From positions 1 through 49,949 of the forward strand of contig NZ_MSJR01000013.1 in assembly GCF_002078605.1 (NCBI RefSeq): a DNA stretch of 49,949 nucleotides, written 5' to 3'. The notes beneath the pieces were generated by a model. It had not been told where the DNA came from, ran no database searches, and was given only the letters and a program-made list of their open reading frames with translations. Shown here piece after piece: positions 23,767 through 33,076 of the stretch (position 1 is its first letter; every line of letters starts with the position of its first letter). Origin of the DNA: Salegentibacter sediminis. Its GTDB lineage: Bacteria > Bacteroidota > Bacteroidia > Flavobacteriales > Flavobacteriaceae. The translations under genes and the position numbers were made by a program.

Positions 23767-25227
23767 TTATTTCTTCGGAATATTCTTTAAAACTTCCAGT
23801 AGAAATTTCCAGTATTTCTTAGCTGAAGAGATACTGGCACGCTCATCGGGAGAGTGAGCTCCGCGAATGGTCGGCCCAAATGAAATCATATCCATTTCGG
23901 GATAATGGTTACCTATAATACCGCATTCCAGTCCGGCGTGGCAGGCAGCAATATCGGCTTTGGTATTGTTTTGTTTTTGATAGATTTCGTCTAAAACCTT
24001 CAGGATAGCAGAATCGGGGTTTGGTGCCCAGCCGGGATATTCTCCCGAAAGTTTTACTTTAAATCCGGCAAGCTCAAAAGCAGCTTGTAAGCTATGGGCC
24101 AGATCATTTTTAGAAGATTCAACAGAAGATCGTGTTAAACAGTTAATTTTTACTTTACCATCAGCGATAGTTACACTGGCAATATTATTTGAGGCCTCCA
24201 CCAGCCCTTCAATATCGGGGCTCATACGATAGACCCCATTATGTGCCGCATAAAGTGCTCTTATCACATCCAATTGATCTTCCACTTTCATCACCTGCCC
24301 CGGTACATCAACTTCGGTAATCTCGATGTCCAGATTTGGTTCCAGGGCCGAGTATTCAGCTTTAATTTCTCTAACCAGCACCAAAGTTTCATTCAAAAAA
24401 GTATCAGTATTCGATCGGTCAATAGCTACCACCGCTTTACTTTCACGCGGAATGGCATTTCGCAATCCACCTCCATCAAATTCGGCTAAACGCAATCCAA
24501 AATCCTTATTGGAATCGTAAAGCACACGGGTAAGCAGTTTATTGGCATTGGCAAGACCCTTAATAATATCCATTCCTGAATGTCCGCCCTGCAAACCTTT
24601 TACAGTAATGCTGTAACCTACGGAATTATCGGGGGTGTCTACGAGTTCATAATCCCGTAGCGCGGTAATATCTACTCCTCCTGCACAACCAATCCCAATT
24701 TCGTCATCTTCTTCGGTATCGAGATTAAGTAGGATTTCCCCTTTAAGCATTGAAGGATTAAGATTTTTTGCTCCTGTCATTCCGGTTTCTTCGTCTATAG
24801 TAAAGAGCGCTTCAATTTCAGGGTGGGCAATGTCTTTGCTTTCCAGGATAGCCATCATACTCGCGGCTCCCAGCCCGTTATCGGCTCCAAGGGTTGTTCC
24901 CCTGGCTCTTACCCAATCGCCGTCTACATACATTTCGATTCCTGAGGTATCAAAATCGAAATCGGTATCATTATTTTTCTGATGAACCATATCCAGGTGT
25001 GCCTGCAAGACTATAGGTTTACGGTCTTCCATCCCTGCAGTTGCAGGTTTACGAATAAGCACATTCCCTGCTTCATCAACCTGGGTTTCCAGCTGAAGCT
25101 GGTTCCCGAAGTTCTTAACGAATTCTATAACACGTTCTTCTTTTTTTGAAGGCCGAGGCACCGCATTTAGATCGGCAAAATTATTCCATAATTCTTTAGG
25201 TTCCAGGTTTCTTATTTCTTCATTCAT
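23767..25227 (-). CDS. pepD: Aminoacyl-histidine dipeptidase (M20 family)
   Basis: The 486-residue enzyme matches E. coli PepD in size. Motifs include VLQAHLDMVHQK (metal His and Asp), LGADNGLGAAS, LFTIDEETGMTGA with the catalytic and metal-binding Glu pair, LNLDTEEDDEIGIGCAGG, and the late ACHAGLECGII and GPTIRGAHSPDE with the final metal His. It cleaves Xaa-His dipeptides such as carnosine in the cytoplasm. The start at 25227 is preferred over one 24 bp upstream because it begins at the family-typical segment and the longer form would overlap a -7 promoter motif at 25251. It is monocistronic. Confidence 0.95.
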   Translation of the reverse strand: MNEEIRNLEPKELWNNFADLNAVPRPSKKEERVIEFVKNFGNQLQLETQVDEAGNVLIRKPATAGMEDRKPIVLQAHLDMVHQKNNDTDFDFDTSGIEMYVDGDWVRARGTTLGADNGLGAASMMAILESKDIAHPEIEALFTIDEETGMTGAKNLNPSMLKGEILLNLDTEEDDEIGIGCAGGVDITALRDYELVDTPDNSVGYSITVKGLQGGHSGMDIIKGLANANKLLTRVLYDSNKDFGLRLAEFDGGGLRNAIPRESKAVVAIDRSNTDTFLNETLVLVREIKAEYSALEPNLDIEITEVDVPGQVMKVEDQLDVIRALYAAHNGVYRMSPDIEGLVEASNNIASVTIADGKVKINCLTRSSVESSKNDLAHSLQAAFELAGFKVKLSGEYPGWAPNPDSAILKVLDEIYQKQNNTKADIAACHAGLECGIIGNHYPEMDMISFGPTIRGAHSPDERASISSAKKYWKFLLEVLKNIPKK

Positions 25228-25250
25228 TGGTTTAATATTTGGTATCTTCA

Positions 25251-25258
25251 CAAAGGTA
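25251..25258 (-). promoter_or_regulatory. Putative -7 element of pepD
   Basis: CAAAGGTA on the plus strand is TACCTTTG on the minus strand, 24 bp before the chosen ATG. A TTG lies only 12 nt upstream, closer than the usual 17-23. Confidence 0.4.
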
Positions 25259-25443
25259 TTGGTAATTAAGCAAGAAGGAAAATGAAAAACTTATTTTCGC
25301 GGAATTTAGTCAAAAAGTAGCCCTTCTGGCGATAAATACTATTTTTGAGAAATAAAGAACATCACACAATCAGAAGAAAATAATTTATAATTTAAAGACA
25401 TTCTGATATTATCAATACCTCAAAACTAAATCTCGATTATCGA

Positions 25444-26538
25444 GTGAAAAGAAAAAGCCTCTATATACTTGCCGGCCTGCTACCGGTTCAGATCATAGTA
25501 ATTGGCCTTTTGGCCGAATACCCATTGTTTATTGAAAACAATTATAGTCGCGGAATCTACCCCTGGATCTCCAGATTTATGCGTTTTCCCTTGGGCTACC
25601 TCCCTTTCAGCCTGGGTGACTTTCTATACGCCGTATTGGTTTTGATGTTGTTAAGATGGATAATACGTAGGATCAGAACCAGATTCCGAAGTCCGCGAAA
25701 GTGGATCATAGACGGTCTTGCAGCACTTTCGGTAATCTACGCTTGTTTTCACCTTATCTGGGGTTTTAATTATTACCGGCTTCCTCTGCACCAGGCTCTG
25801 AAATTAGACCCCGATTATACCACCGAAGAACTTATAATTCTTTCAGAAAACCTTATTTCCAGCTCTAATGAGCTTCACGCCCAATTAACTTATGATGATT
25901 CTTTAGCAATAGAAATCCCGTATTCCAAAAAAGAGTTATTTGAACACAGCATTGCAGGCTATGATCATCTGAGCAGGAAATATCCCGCGCTCACCTATAA
26001 AAATCCAAATTTAAAACGATCGCTTTATAGTATTCCCCTTACCTATATGGGGTTTAACGGATACCTGAATCCTTTAACCGGAGAGGCCCAGGTTAATACC
26101 CAGATCGTGAAGTTTAAGATCCCTACCACAGCCAGCCATGAAATTGGTCATCAGCTGGGATTTGCCAAGGAAAATGAGGCTAATTTCATAGCCTGCCTGG
26201 CCACGATGAACCATCCCGATATTTATTTCAGGTATTCGGGCCATACCTTCGCCCTACGTTACAGTCTCAACGAATTGTACCGTCGGGACCAGGATAAATT
26301 TGAAGAGTTAAAAGAGAAAATCCGGCCGGGGATCCTGGCGAACTACCGTGAAGTAGACAATTTCTGGTTCCGGCATCAAAATCCTTTTGAGCCATTGTTT
26401 CAGGCAACTTATAATAGATACCTGATGGCCAATAACCAGACCGAAGGCATGAAGAGCTACAGCTACGTTGTGGCACTTCTTGTGAATTATTTTTCAGAAG
26501 AGAAAAATACCGGAGCAACCGGCACAGGCTTTTATTAA
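25444..26538 (+). CDS. DUF3810 membrane protein with HExxH zinc-protease motif
   Basis: The 364-residue protein starts at GTG. It has about three N-terminal membrane spans (about 8-25, 58-75, 95-110) and a large extracytoplasmic or cytoplasmic domain with HEIGH at His232-His236 followed by LGFAKENEANF, so a third Glu or Asp ligand is available. This is the DUF3810 family of Bacteroidota, whose function is not established. The zinc-binding arrangement resembles gluzincin metallopeptidases. It stands alone between pepD (divergent) and the amidohydrolase pair (64 bp downstream). A role in envelope protein processing is inference only. Confidence 0.85.
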   Translation: MKRKSLYILAGLLPVQIIVIGLLAEYPLFIENNYSRGIYPWISRFMRFPLGYLPFSLGDFLYAVLVLMLLRWIIRRIRTRFRSPRKWIIDGLAALSVIYACFHLIWGFNYYRLPLHQALKLDPDYTTEELIILSENLISSSNELHAQLTYDDSLAIEIPYSKKELFEHSIAGYDHLSRKYPALTYKNPNLKRSLYSIPLTYMGFNGYLNPLTGEAQVNTQIVKFKIPTTASHEIGHQLGFAKENEANFIACLATMNHPDIYFRYSGHTFALRYSLNELYRRDQDKFEELKEKIRPGILANYREVDNFWFRHQNPFEPLFQATYNRYLMANNQTEGMKSYSYVVALLVNYFSEEKNTGATGTGFY

Positions 26539-26602
26539 AATTTTCTTATTTTACCGGCTTTTCTAACAAAAAGTTTGCATTCTTATTAAACCCTTACATT
26601 TT

Positions 26603-29572
26603 ATGAAATTAAAATTTCTACTGTTTTTATTCCTGGCAGGAGCCCAGCTTCAGGCCCAGGAGTATTTCCCTAAAAATGATGGCGTAAAGACCACAAAAAC
26701 CGGTACTACTGTCTTTAAAAATGCCAGAATTCATGTTAACCCTACTACCATTATTGAGAATGGAATGTTCGCCATAAAAGATGGCAAAATAAGCGCGGTA
26801 GGAAAAAATATTTCAGTGCCGGCCAACAGCCAAACTATAGATCTTAATGGAAAGGAAGTCTATCCTTCCTTTATTGATCTTTACAGCGAATTTGGTGTGG
26901 AAAAGCCAAAAGCCGCAAGCAATGGCAACGGCCAGCCACAATATGACGCGAGCAGAGAGGGGTACTACTGGAACGACCACATTCGTCCCGATAATGATCC
27001 GCTTTCGGTTTTCAACTTTGATAAGGAAAAAGCCGGTAAATTGCATAAAGCCGGATTTGGAGTTGTAAACACTCACCTTGCCGATGGAATTATAAGAGGA
27101 AACGGGATGCTAATCGCGTTGAATCCTGACGGAAGCAACGGCGATAGGATCCTGAATCAGCGTTCTGCGCAATATTTATCATTTGACAAAAGCGTAACTT
27201 CCCGGCAGTCCTACCCTACTTCCAAAATGGGTGCGATGGCCCTTATCCGCCAGGCCTATTATGATGCCGCGTGGTATGCAAAAGGAAAAGCAGATAACAA
27301 AGACCTTGCTTTAGAAGCCTTAAACAGCAATAAAAACCTACTACAGATCTTCACTACAGATAATCTTTTGGATGAACTCAGAGCCGATAAAATTGGTGAT
27401 GAATTCGGAATCCAGTACACCATCCTGGGAAGCGGATTTGAATATGAGCGTCTTGATGAAATTAAAGAAAGTGAAGCCACCTATATTCTGCCCTTGAAAT
27501 TCCCTGATGCTTACGATGTGGAAGATCCATTTATGGCCTCGAAGGTAAGTCTGCACGAAATGAAGCGTTGGAACCAGGCACCTGCTAATTTAAAAATACT
27601 GGCAAAAAACAAGGTGCCTTTTACCTTAACCACCCAGGGGATAGATGCTGAAAAAGACTTCAGAAAAAATCTTATTAAAGCACTGGAATACGGTCTAAGC
27701 AAAGAAGATGCTCTTGCTGCCTTAACCACCGTTCCTGCCCGTCTTCTGGGCGAGGAAAACAATCTTGGAGCAATTAAAGAAGGTGCCTGGGCGAATTTCA
27801 TCATAACTTCGGGTGACTTTTTTGACAAGGAAACCACGCTTTTTGAAAACTGGGTACAGGGAAAAAGAGCCGTTCTGGAAAATATGAACATCACCAATAT
27901 TAAAGGTGATTATGAGCTGCCCGTAGATGGCAATTCCTATGAGGTGAAGATCAGCGGGGAACCTGCCAAACCAAAAGCCGAAGTGAAATTGGGCGATACA
28001 AAAATAGGTTCAAAACTCAGTTTTGTTGATAACTGGATGAATCTCTTGCTCTCTTCCCCTGATACCACCAAAACAGAATACATCAGATTGGTGGCAAATG
28101 TACCTTCAGAAACCGATAAAATTTCGGGAAAGGCCATTCTTGCTAACGGAAAGGAAACTTCTTTTACTGCAAGCAGAAAAGAAGTTGAGGCGACTTCCGA
28201 AGAAAAAAAGGAAGCAACCAAAGAAATTCCTGAAGTAAAACCCGTAAGCTTTCCAAACAATGCTTATGGCTTTACAGAGAAACCAAAACAGGAGGATATA
28301 CTCTTCACTAATGCAACGGTTTGGACCAATGAAGAGGAAGGAATTTTGAAAAACACCGATGTTCTTGTGAAGAACGGAAAAATCTCCAGAATTGGACAAA
28401 ATCTTAATGCCGGAGGCGCCACCGTGGTCGATGCTACAGGAAAACACCTTACTACCGGAATTATAGATGAGCACTCCCATATTGCCGCTTCGGCAATTAA
28501 TGAAGCGGGACATAATTCTTCGGCTGAAGTAAGTATGGAAGATGTGGTAGACCCGACCGATATCAATATTTACAGAAATCTTGCAGGAGGTGTCACCACC
28601 ATTCAGTTGTTACACGGTTCGGCAAACCCTATTGGAGGGCGTTCGGCAATATTGAGACTAAAGTGGGGTGAATCGGCTGAAGATTTGATCTTTGAGGATT
28701 CCCCTAAGTTTATCAAATTTGCCCTGGGAGAAAACGTAAAACAATCTAACTGGGGCAGCCGCTCCAGGTTCCCGCAATCGCGAATGGGAGTGGAACAGGT
28801 CTTTACCGATTATTTTACCCGTGCCCGCGAATATGAAGAGAACAAGAAAAGCGATAAGGATTACAGAAAAGATCTTGAGATGGAAACCATTGTAGAGATC
28901 CTGAATATGGACCGTTATGTTTCAGCGCACTCCTATGTACAGAGCGAGATTAATATGCTGATGAAAGTTGCTGAAAATTTTGATTTCAATATCAATACTT
29001 TCACCCACATTCTTGAAGGTTACAAATTAGCCGATAAGATGAAAGAGCACGGAGCCGGGGGCTCTACTTTTTCTGACTGGTGGGCTTATAAATATGAAGT
29101 TAATGACGCGATTCCATTCAATGCTCCAATAATGCACAGCCAGGGCGTAACCGTGGCCATCAACAGTGACGATGCCGAAATGAGCCGAAGGTTAAACCAG
29201 GAAGCAGCAAAAAGCGTGAAATACGGCGGAGTTTCTGAAGAAGATGCCTGGAAATTCGTAACCCTTAACCCGGCTAAATTGCTTCATATAGATGATAAGG
29301 TAGGAAGTATAAAAACCGGCAAGGATGCCGATTTGGTTTTATGGAGCGACCACCCTCTTTCGGTTTATGCCAAGCCTGAAAAAACACTAATCCAGGGTAC
29401 GGTTTATTTTGATATCGAAAGAGACAAACAAATACGCGAGAGAATTTCAGAAGAAAGGAATGAACTCATCACCCAGATGCTGAAAGCCAAGAATAACGGC
29501 GTAAAAACCCAGCCGGTAACCAAAAAGGAGACGCTACACATTCACTGTGACTTCCTTGAAGAAATCCACTAA
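26603..29572 (+). CDS. Tandem amidohydrolase protein, exported; only the second module keeps the metal site
   Basis: The 989-residue protein has a signal peptide (about 1-18, ending LQAQ) and two imidazolonepropionase-like amidohydrolase modules. In the first (about 30-440), the position of the HxH metal motif reads YPSFIDLYSEF (87-97), so Tyr94 and Glu96 replace both His. In the second (about 560-960), HSH is intact at His624-His626, and downstream metal ligands appear in YVSAHSY, FTHILEG and INSDDAEMSRR. Between them is a Lys- and Glu-rich linker. Many such Bacteroidota proteins are annotated as amidohydrolases without known substrates. It is 12 bp upstream of a second such gene, almost certainly in the same operon. 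Confidence 0.9.
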   Translation: MKLKFLLFLFLAGAQLQAQEYFPKNDGVKTTKTGTTVFKNARIHVNPTTIIENGMFAIKDGKISAVGKNISVPANSQTIDLNGKEVYPSFIDLYSEFGVEKPKAASNGNGQPQYDASREGYYWNDHIRPDNDPLSVFNFDKEKAGKLHKAGFGVVNTHLADGIIRGNGMLIALNPDGSNGDRILNQRSAQYLSFDKSVTSRQSYPTSKMGAMALIRQAYYDAAWYAKGKADNKDLALEALNSNKNLLQIFTTDNLLDELRADKIGDEFGIQYTILGSGFEYERLDEIKESEATYILPLKFPDAYDVEDPFMASKVSLHEMKRWNQAPANLKILAKNKVPFTLTTQGIDAEKDFRKNLIKALEYGLSKEDALAALTTVPARLLGEENNLGAIKEGAWANFIITSGDFFDKETTLFENWVQGKRAVLENMNITNIKGDYELPVDGNSYEVKISGEPAKPKAEVKLGDTKIGSKLSFVDNWMNLLLSSPDTTKTEYIRLVANVPSETDKISGKAILANGKETSFTASRKEVEATSEEKKEATKEIPEVKPVSFPNNAYGFTEKPKQEDILFTNATVWTNEEEGILKNTDVLVKNGKISRIGQNLNAGGATVVDATGKHLTTGIIDEHSHIAASAINEAGHNSSAEVSMEDVVDPTDINIYRNLAGGVTTIQLLHGSANPIGGRSAILRLKWGESAEDLIFEDSPKFIKFALGENVKQSNWGSRSRFPQSRMGVEQVFTDYFTRAREYEENKKSDKDYRKDLEMETIVEILNMDRYVSAHSYVQSEINMLMKVAENFDFNINTFTHILEGYKLADKMKEHGAGGSTFSDWWAYKYEVNDAIPFNAPIMHSQGVTVAINSDDAEMSRRLNQEAAKSVKYGGVSEEDAWKFVTLNPAKLLHIDDKVGSIKTGKDADLVLWSDHPLSVYAKPEKTLIQGTVYFDIERDKQIRERISEERNELITQMLKAKNNGVKTQPVTKKETLHIHCDFLEEIH

Positions 29573-29584
29573 AAACAAAAGACA

Positions 29585-30886
29585 ATGAGAATTACATATA
29601 TATTCATAATCGTATTTATCTGTTCTTTGGGAACAGGGCTGGCACAACAAACCCCTGCCCCAGAACAAAGCAAGACCATTAGTATTGTGGGTGCAACCGC
29701 TCATATCGGTAACGGAGAGCTAATAGAAAACAGCATCCTTACTTTTGAAGACGGCAAAATCACAGCTATTGGAGCCTCGGGAGATATTGAAGCCTCGGGA
29801 GAAATAATTAATGCTGAGGGAAAACATCTCTACCCTGGTTTTATCGCCGCCAATGCTACTTTAGGCCTGGTGGAAATTTCAGCAGTACGCGCCACAGATG
29901 ATGAGGACGAAATTGGAACAATGCTGCCGCATATTAGAAGTTTAATCGCCTATAATGCGGAGAGCAAGCTGATAGAATCCATGCGCCCTAACGGAGTGCT
30001 GATGGGCCAGATCGTACCTCGTGGCGGAAGGATCTCGGGTACATCCTCCATAATGCAGTTTGATGCCTGGAATTGGGAAGATGCCGTTGTAAAAGAAGAT
30101 GATGGACTACATATTAACTGGCCCGGGAGTTTTTCCCGCGGTCGCTGGTGGGCCGGTGAAGATCCCGGAATAAAACCGAATGAAGAATATCAGCAGCATC
30201 TTAGAGAATTGACAGAGTTTTTTAATTCTTCCCGTGCTTACCTGAGTGGAGAAAGAAAGATTAAAAATCTTCCCTATCTCGCTATGGAAAGTGTTTTTAA
30301 TGGAGACAAAAAAGTCTTCGTACATGTAGATGGCGAAAGAGAGATCCAGGATGTGATCGAGTTTAAGAAAGACCAGAATCTGGATGAGCTTGTTATCGTG
30401 GGAGGATATGAAGCCCATAAACTCAGCAGCGAATTAAAGGAAAACAATATCCCGGTTTTGATTACCCGTGTTCACAGCAGACCCGAAAACGAAGATGATG
30501 ATTACGATCTCCCATATAAATTAGCCAAACTACTTCATAACGAAGGCGTGCTGGTTGGTTTACAAAGCAGTGGAAGCATGGAGAGAATGAACACCAGAAA
30601 CCTTCCTTTCTATGCAGGAACCACTGTTGCTTACGGGATGGAAAAAGAAGACGCTCTTTCCCTTATAACTTTTAATGTTGCAAAAATCCTTGGAATAGAG
30701 GATTTCGCCGGAAGTCTCGAAGAAGGCAAGGACGCCACTTTGTTTATTAGCGAAGGGGATGCCCTTGATATGCGGGGCAACATTTTAGAAAAAGCATTTA
30801 TCCAGGGGCGGGAGTTAAGCCTGGAGAGTCACCAAACCGAACTCTACGAACGCTATATGGACAAATACGAACGGGAAAGCAAATAA
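29585..30886 (+). CDS. Degenerate exported amidohydrolase-family protein
   Basis: The 433-residue protein has a signal peptide (about 1-21, ending LAQQ) and the amidohydrolase fold: an N-terminal beta-sandwich (HIGNGELIENSILTFEDGKI), the barrel entry YPGFIAANATL at 83-93, and a C-terminal return to the sandwich (LEEGKDATLFISEGDAL). The HxH motif is replaced by Asn90 and Thr92, so a canonical metal centre cannot form. It lies 12 bp after the 989-residue relative and is probably its pseudoenzyme partner, forming a mixed assembly; this is inference. A strong terminator follows at 30910. Confidence 0.85.
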   Translation: MRITYIFIIVFICSLGTGLAQQTPAPEQSKTISIVGATAHIGNGELIENSILTFEDGKITAIGASGDIEASGEIINAEGKHLYPGFIAANATLGLVEISAVRATDDEDEIGTMLPHIRSLIAYNAESKLIESMRPNGVLMGQIVPRGGRISGTSSIMQFDAWNWEDAVVKEDDGLHINWPGSFSRGRWWAGEDPGIKPNEEYQQHLRELTEFFNSSRAYLSGERKIKNLPYLAMESVFNGDKKVFVHVDGEREIQDVIEFKKDQNLDELVIVGGYEAHKLSSELKENNIPVLITRVHSRPENEDDDYDLPYKLAKLLHNEGVLVGLQSSGSMERMNTRNLPFYAGTTVAYGMEKEDALSLITFNVAKILGIEDFAGSLEEGKDATLFISEGDALDMRGNILEKAFIQGRELSLESHQTELYERYMDKYERESK

Positions 30887-30909
30887 TTTTCCCATTTTAA
30901 AACAAACAG

Positions 30910-30938
30910 AAAAGCTCCCGAAAATTCGGGAGCTTTTT
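30910..30938 (+). terminator. Terminator after the amidohydrolase pair
   Basis: AAAAGCTCCCGAA pairs with TTCGGGAGCTTTT around a 2-nt centre, followed by further T. It separates the amidohydrolase operon from the RNA methyltransferase gene. Confidence 0.85.
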
Positions 30939-30974
30939 CATTTGCCATTATACAAATCTGATTAATTTTACCTT

Positions 30975-31784
30975 ATGTACAAGCAAATAAGCAGTTCCCG
31001 GAATAAAGAGGTCAAACACCTTCATCAGCTTCAGGAAAAATCACGCCTGCGTCGCAAAGAAGGCGTATTTTTAGTGGAAGGTATTAGGGAAACAGGACTG
31101 GCACTCAAAGGAGGCCTAAGCTTAAAAAAACTCTACTTTTGTGAAGAGCTTTTCCCAAAAGAAAAACTGGAAGAATTAATTTCCGATCTAAGTGAGCAAC
31201 CAGAAATAACCGAATTGTCTTCTGAAGTGTATGAAAAACTGGCTTACCGCGGAAGTACAGAAGGCGTTCTCGCCCTATTTGAAAGCAAAGAACTTAATCT
31301 GGATAACCTGAAATTTAAATCTGAAGCCCCGCTCCTACTTGTTGCCGAGGCTCCTGAAAAACCCGGAAATATAGGCGCCCTGCTTCGAACTGCCGATGCC
31401 GCTGGCTTGGACGGGGTGATCATCGCCAATCCAAAGACCGATCTTTTTAATCCTAATATCATCAGGTCTAGTGTAGGCTGTGTTTTTACCATACCAATTG
31501 CCACGGGCAGTACAGAGGAAATCATAGATTTTTTAAAAAGGAAAAATATAAAGATCTATTCCGCGGCGCTTCAGGCTTCAAAGGAATACACAACAATAGA
31601 TTACAGCGGTGCTTCAGCCATTGTGGTGGGAACAGAAGCTAGTGGACTCGGAGATTCCTGGCTGGAAAATTCAGAAGAAAACATCATAATCCCTATGGGT
31701 GGTGAAATAGATTCTATGAATGTTTCAGTTGCTGCCGGAATTCTTATTTTTGAGGCAAAGAGACAGCGAGCTCTTAAGCATTAA
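30975..31784 (+). CDS. TrmH/SpoU-family RNA 2'-O-methyltransferase
   Basis: The 269-residue protein has an N-terminal substrate-binding domain (RNKEVKHLHQLQEKSRLRRKEGVFLVEGIRE) and a C-terminal SPOUT knot with motifs LVAEAPEKPGNIGALLRTADAAG, IVVGTEASGLG, and IIPMGGEIDSMNVSVAAGILIFEA. These are the three SpoU motifs. It would methylate a ribose of tRNA or rRNA (RlmB- or TsnR-like); the exact site is not deducible. It starts the housekeeping block and is followed 18 bp later by an M48 protease gene. Confidence 0.92.
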   Translation: MYKQISSSRNKEVKHLHQLQEKSRLRRKEGVFLVEGIRETGLALKGGLSLKKLYFCEELFPKEKLEELISDLSEQPEITELSSEVYEKLAYRGSTEGVLALFESKELNLDNLKFKSEAPLLLVAEAPEKPGNIGALLRTADAAGLDGVIIANPKTDLFNPNIIRSSVGCVFTIPIATGSTEEIIDFLKRKNIKIYSAALQASKEYTTIDYSGASAIVVGTEASGLGDSWLENSEENIIIPMGGEIDSMNVSVAAGILIFEAKRQRALKH

Positions 31785-31802
31785 ACCCCAAAATTAAATC
31801 AC

Positions 31803-33038
31803 TTGAATCCCGAAACTCTTTATTATATTATCCTCGCAGTAATTGTCCTGGATTTTCTAATCGATAAGGTCCTGAACCACCTGAACGCGAAACATTTTGA
31901 TGACCCGGTACCCAGGGAACTGGACGATGTATACGATGATGAGGCTTATCAAAAATCACAGCGCTATAAAAAGGAGCGTTATCGTTTTGGAGTGATCAGT
32001 TCCTCATTTTCTCTGGCCCTCACCCTGGGATTTATTATTCTGGATGGTTTCCCCTGGGTTGATGGTATTGCTAGAAGCATTAGTGATAATCCAATTTGGA
32101 TCGCTCTTATTTTCTTCGGAATAATTATGCTGGGGAGTGATCTCCTTACCACCCCGTTTTCGTGGTACAGTACTTTCGTCATTGAGGAAAAATACGGCTT
32201 CAATAAAACCACCAAAAAAACTTTCTGGCTTGATAAGCTGAAGGGCTGGTTAATGATGAGCCTCATTGGTGGCGCAATTCTGGCGGTTCTAGTATGGTTC
32301 TACGATTTTGCAGGAGACGGTTTCTGGTGGTACGCCTTGGTAGTGATGGCCCTCTCTGCAGTATTTATAAATATGTTCTATGCCAGGCTCATTGTTCCGA
32401 TCTTCAATAAACAAACTCCCCTGGAAGAAGGTTCTCTTCGGAATAAAATAGAAAGCTACGCTCAAAGTGTAGGTTTTAAACTGGATAATATTTTTGTGAT
32501 CGACGGCTCAAAAAGGAGTACAAAAGCCAATGCCTATTTTTCGGGCTTTGGTAGCGAAAAACGAATCACATTATTTGACACCCTGATAAATGACCTCGAG
32601 GAAGAAGAGATTGTAGCAGTGCTGGCCCACGAAGTTGGGCATTATAAGAAAAAACATATTATCGTTAATTTAACGGTATCGATTCTTACTACCGGGTTCA
32701 CCCTTTGGCTTTTGTCTTTATTTGTTGGAAGCCCTGTTTTATCTCAGGCTTTAGGGGTTGAAATTCCGTCTTTTCACGTGGGACTCGTCGCTTTTGGAAT
32801 TCTGTACAGCCCCATTTCAGAACTAACCGGATTGATTATGAACCTGATTTCGAGAAAATTTGAATATCAGGCCGATGATTTTGCACGGGAAACCTATTCG
32901 GCACAACCCCTCATTTCCGGTTTAAAAAAGCTGTCAGGCAACAATTTAAGCAACCTCACCCCGCACAAAGCTTATGTTTTCATACATTATTCACATCCGC
33001 CCCTCCTGCAACGTTACAGGAATTTAACCCGGGCCTGA
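31803..33038 (+). CDS. M48-family membrane metalloprotease (CAAX protease 1/Ste24-like)
   Basis: The 411-residue integral membrane protein contains several hydrophobic spans and a zinc motif HEVGH (His276-His280) with a third ligand Glu in FEYQADDFA near residue 355. This matches the CAAX prenyl protease 1/Ste24-like group (about 410 residues), larger than bacterial HtpX. Bacterial members are thought to degrade or process membrane proteins; prenylated substrates are not expected in bacteria. The start codon is TTG, placed 18 bp after the RNA methyltransferase gene, with no better ATG nearby. It precedes rel. Confidence 0.9.
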   Translation: MNPETLYYIILAVIVLDFLIDKVLNHLNAKHFDDPVPRELDDVYDDEAYQKSQRYKKERYRFGVISSSFSLALTLGFIILDGFPWVDGIARSISDNPIWIALIFFGIIMLGSDLLTTPFSWYSTFVIEEKYGFNKTTKKTFWLDKLKGWLMMSLIGGAILAVLVWFYDFAGDGFWWYALVVMALSAVFINMFYARLIVPIFNKQTPLEEGSLRNKIESYAQSVGFKLDNIFVIDGSKRSTKANAYFSGFGSEKRITLFDTLINDLEEEEIVAVLAHEVGHYKKKHIIVNLTVSILTTGFTLWLLSLFVGSPVLSQALGVEIPSFHVGLVAFGILYSPISELTGLIMNLISRKFEYQADDFARETYSAQPLISGLKKLSGNNLSNLTPHKAYVFIHYSHPPLLQRYRNLTRA

Positions 33039-33076
33039 TTTTTGTTTCATATCAATCTTAATCGTATATTCAGTTT

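Noticed and set aside
27511-28566. Several minus-strand ORFs of 100-135 codons
   Set aside because: They overlap the 989-residue amidohydrolase, which is supported by a signal peptide and domain motifs. Low-quality antisense shadows.
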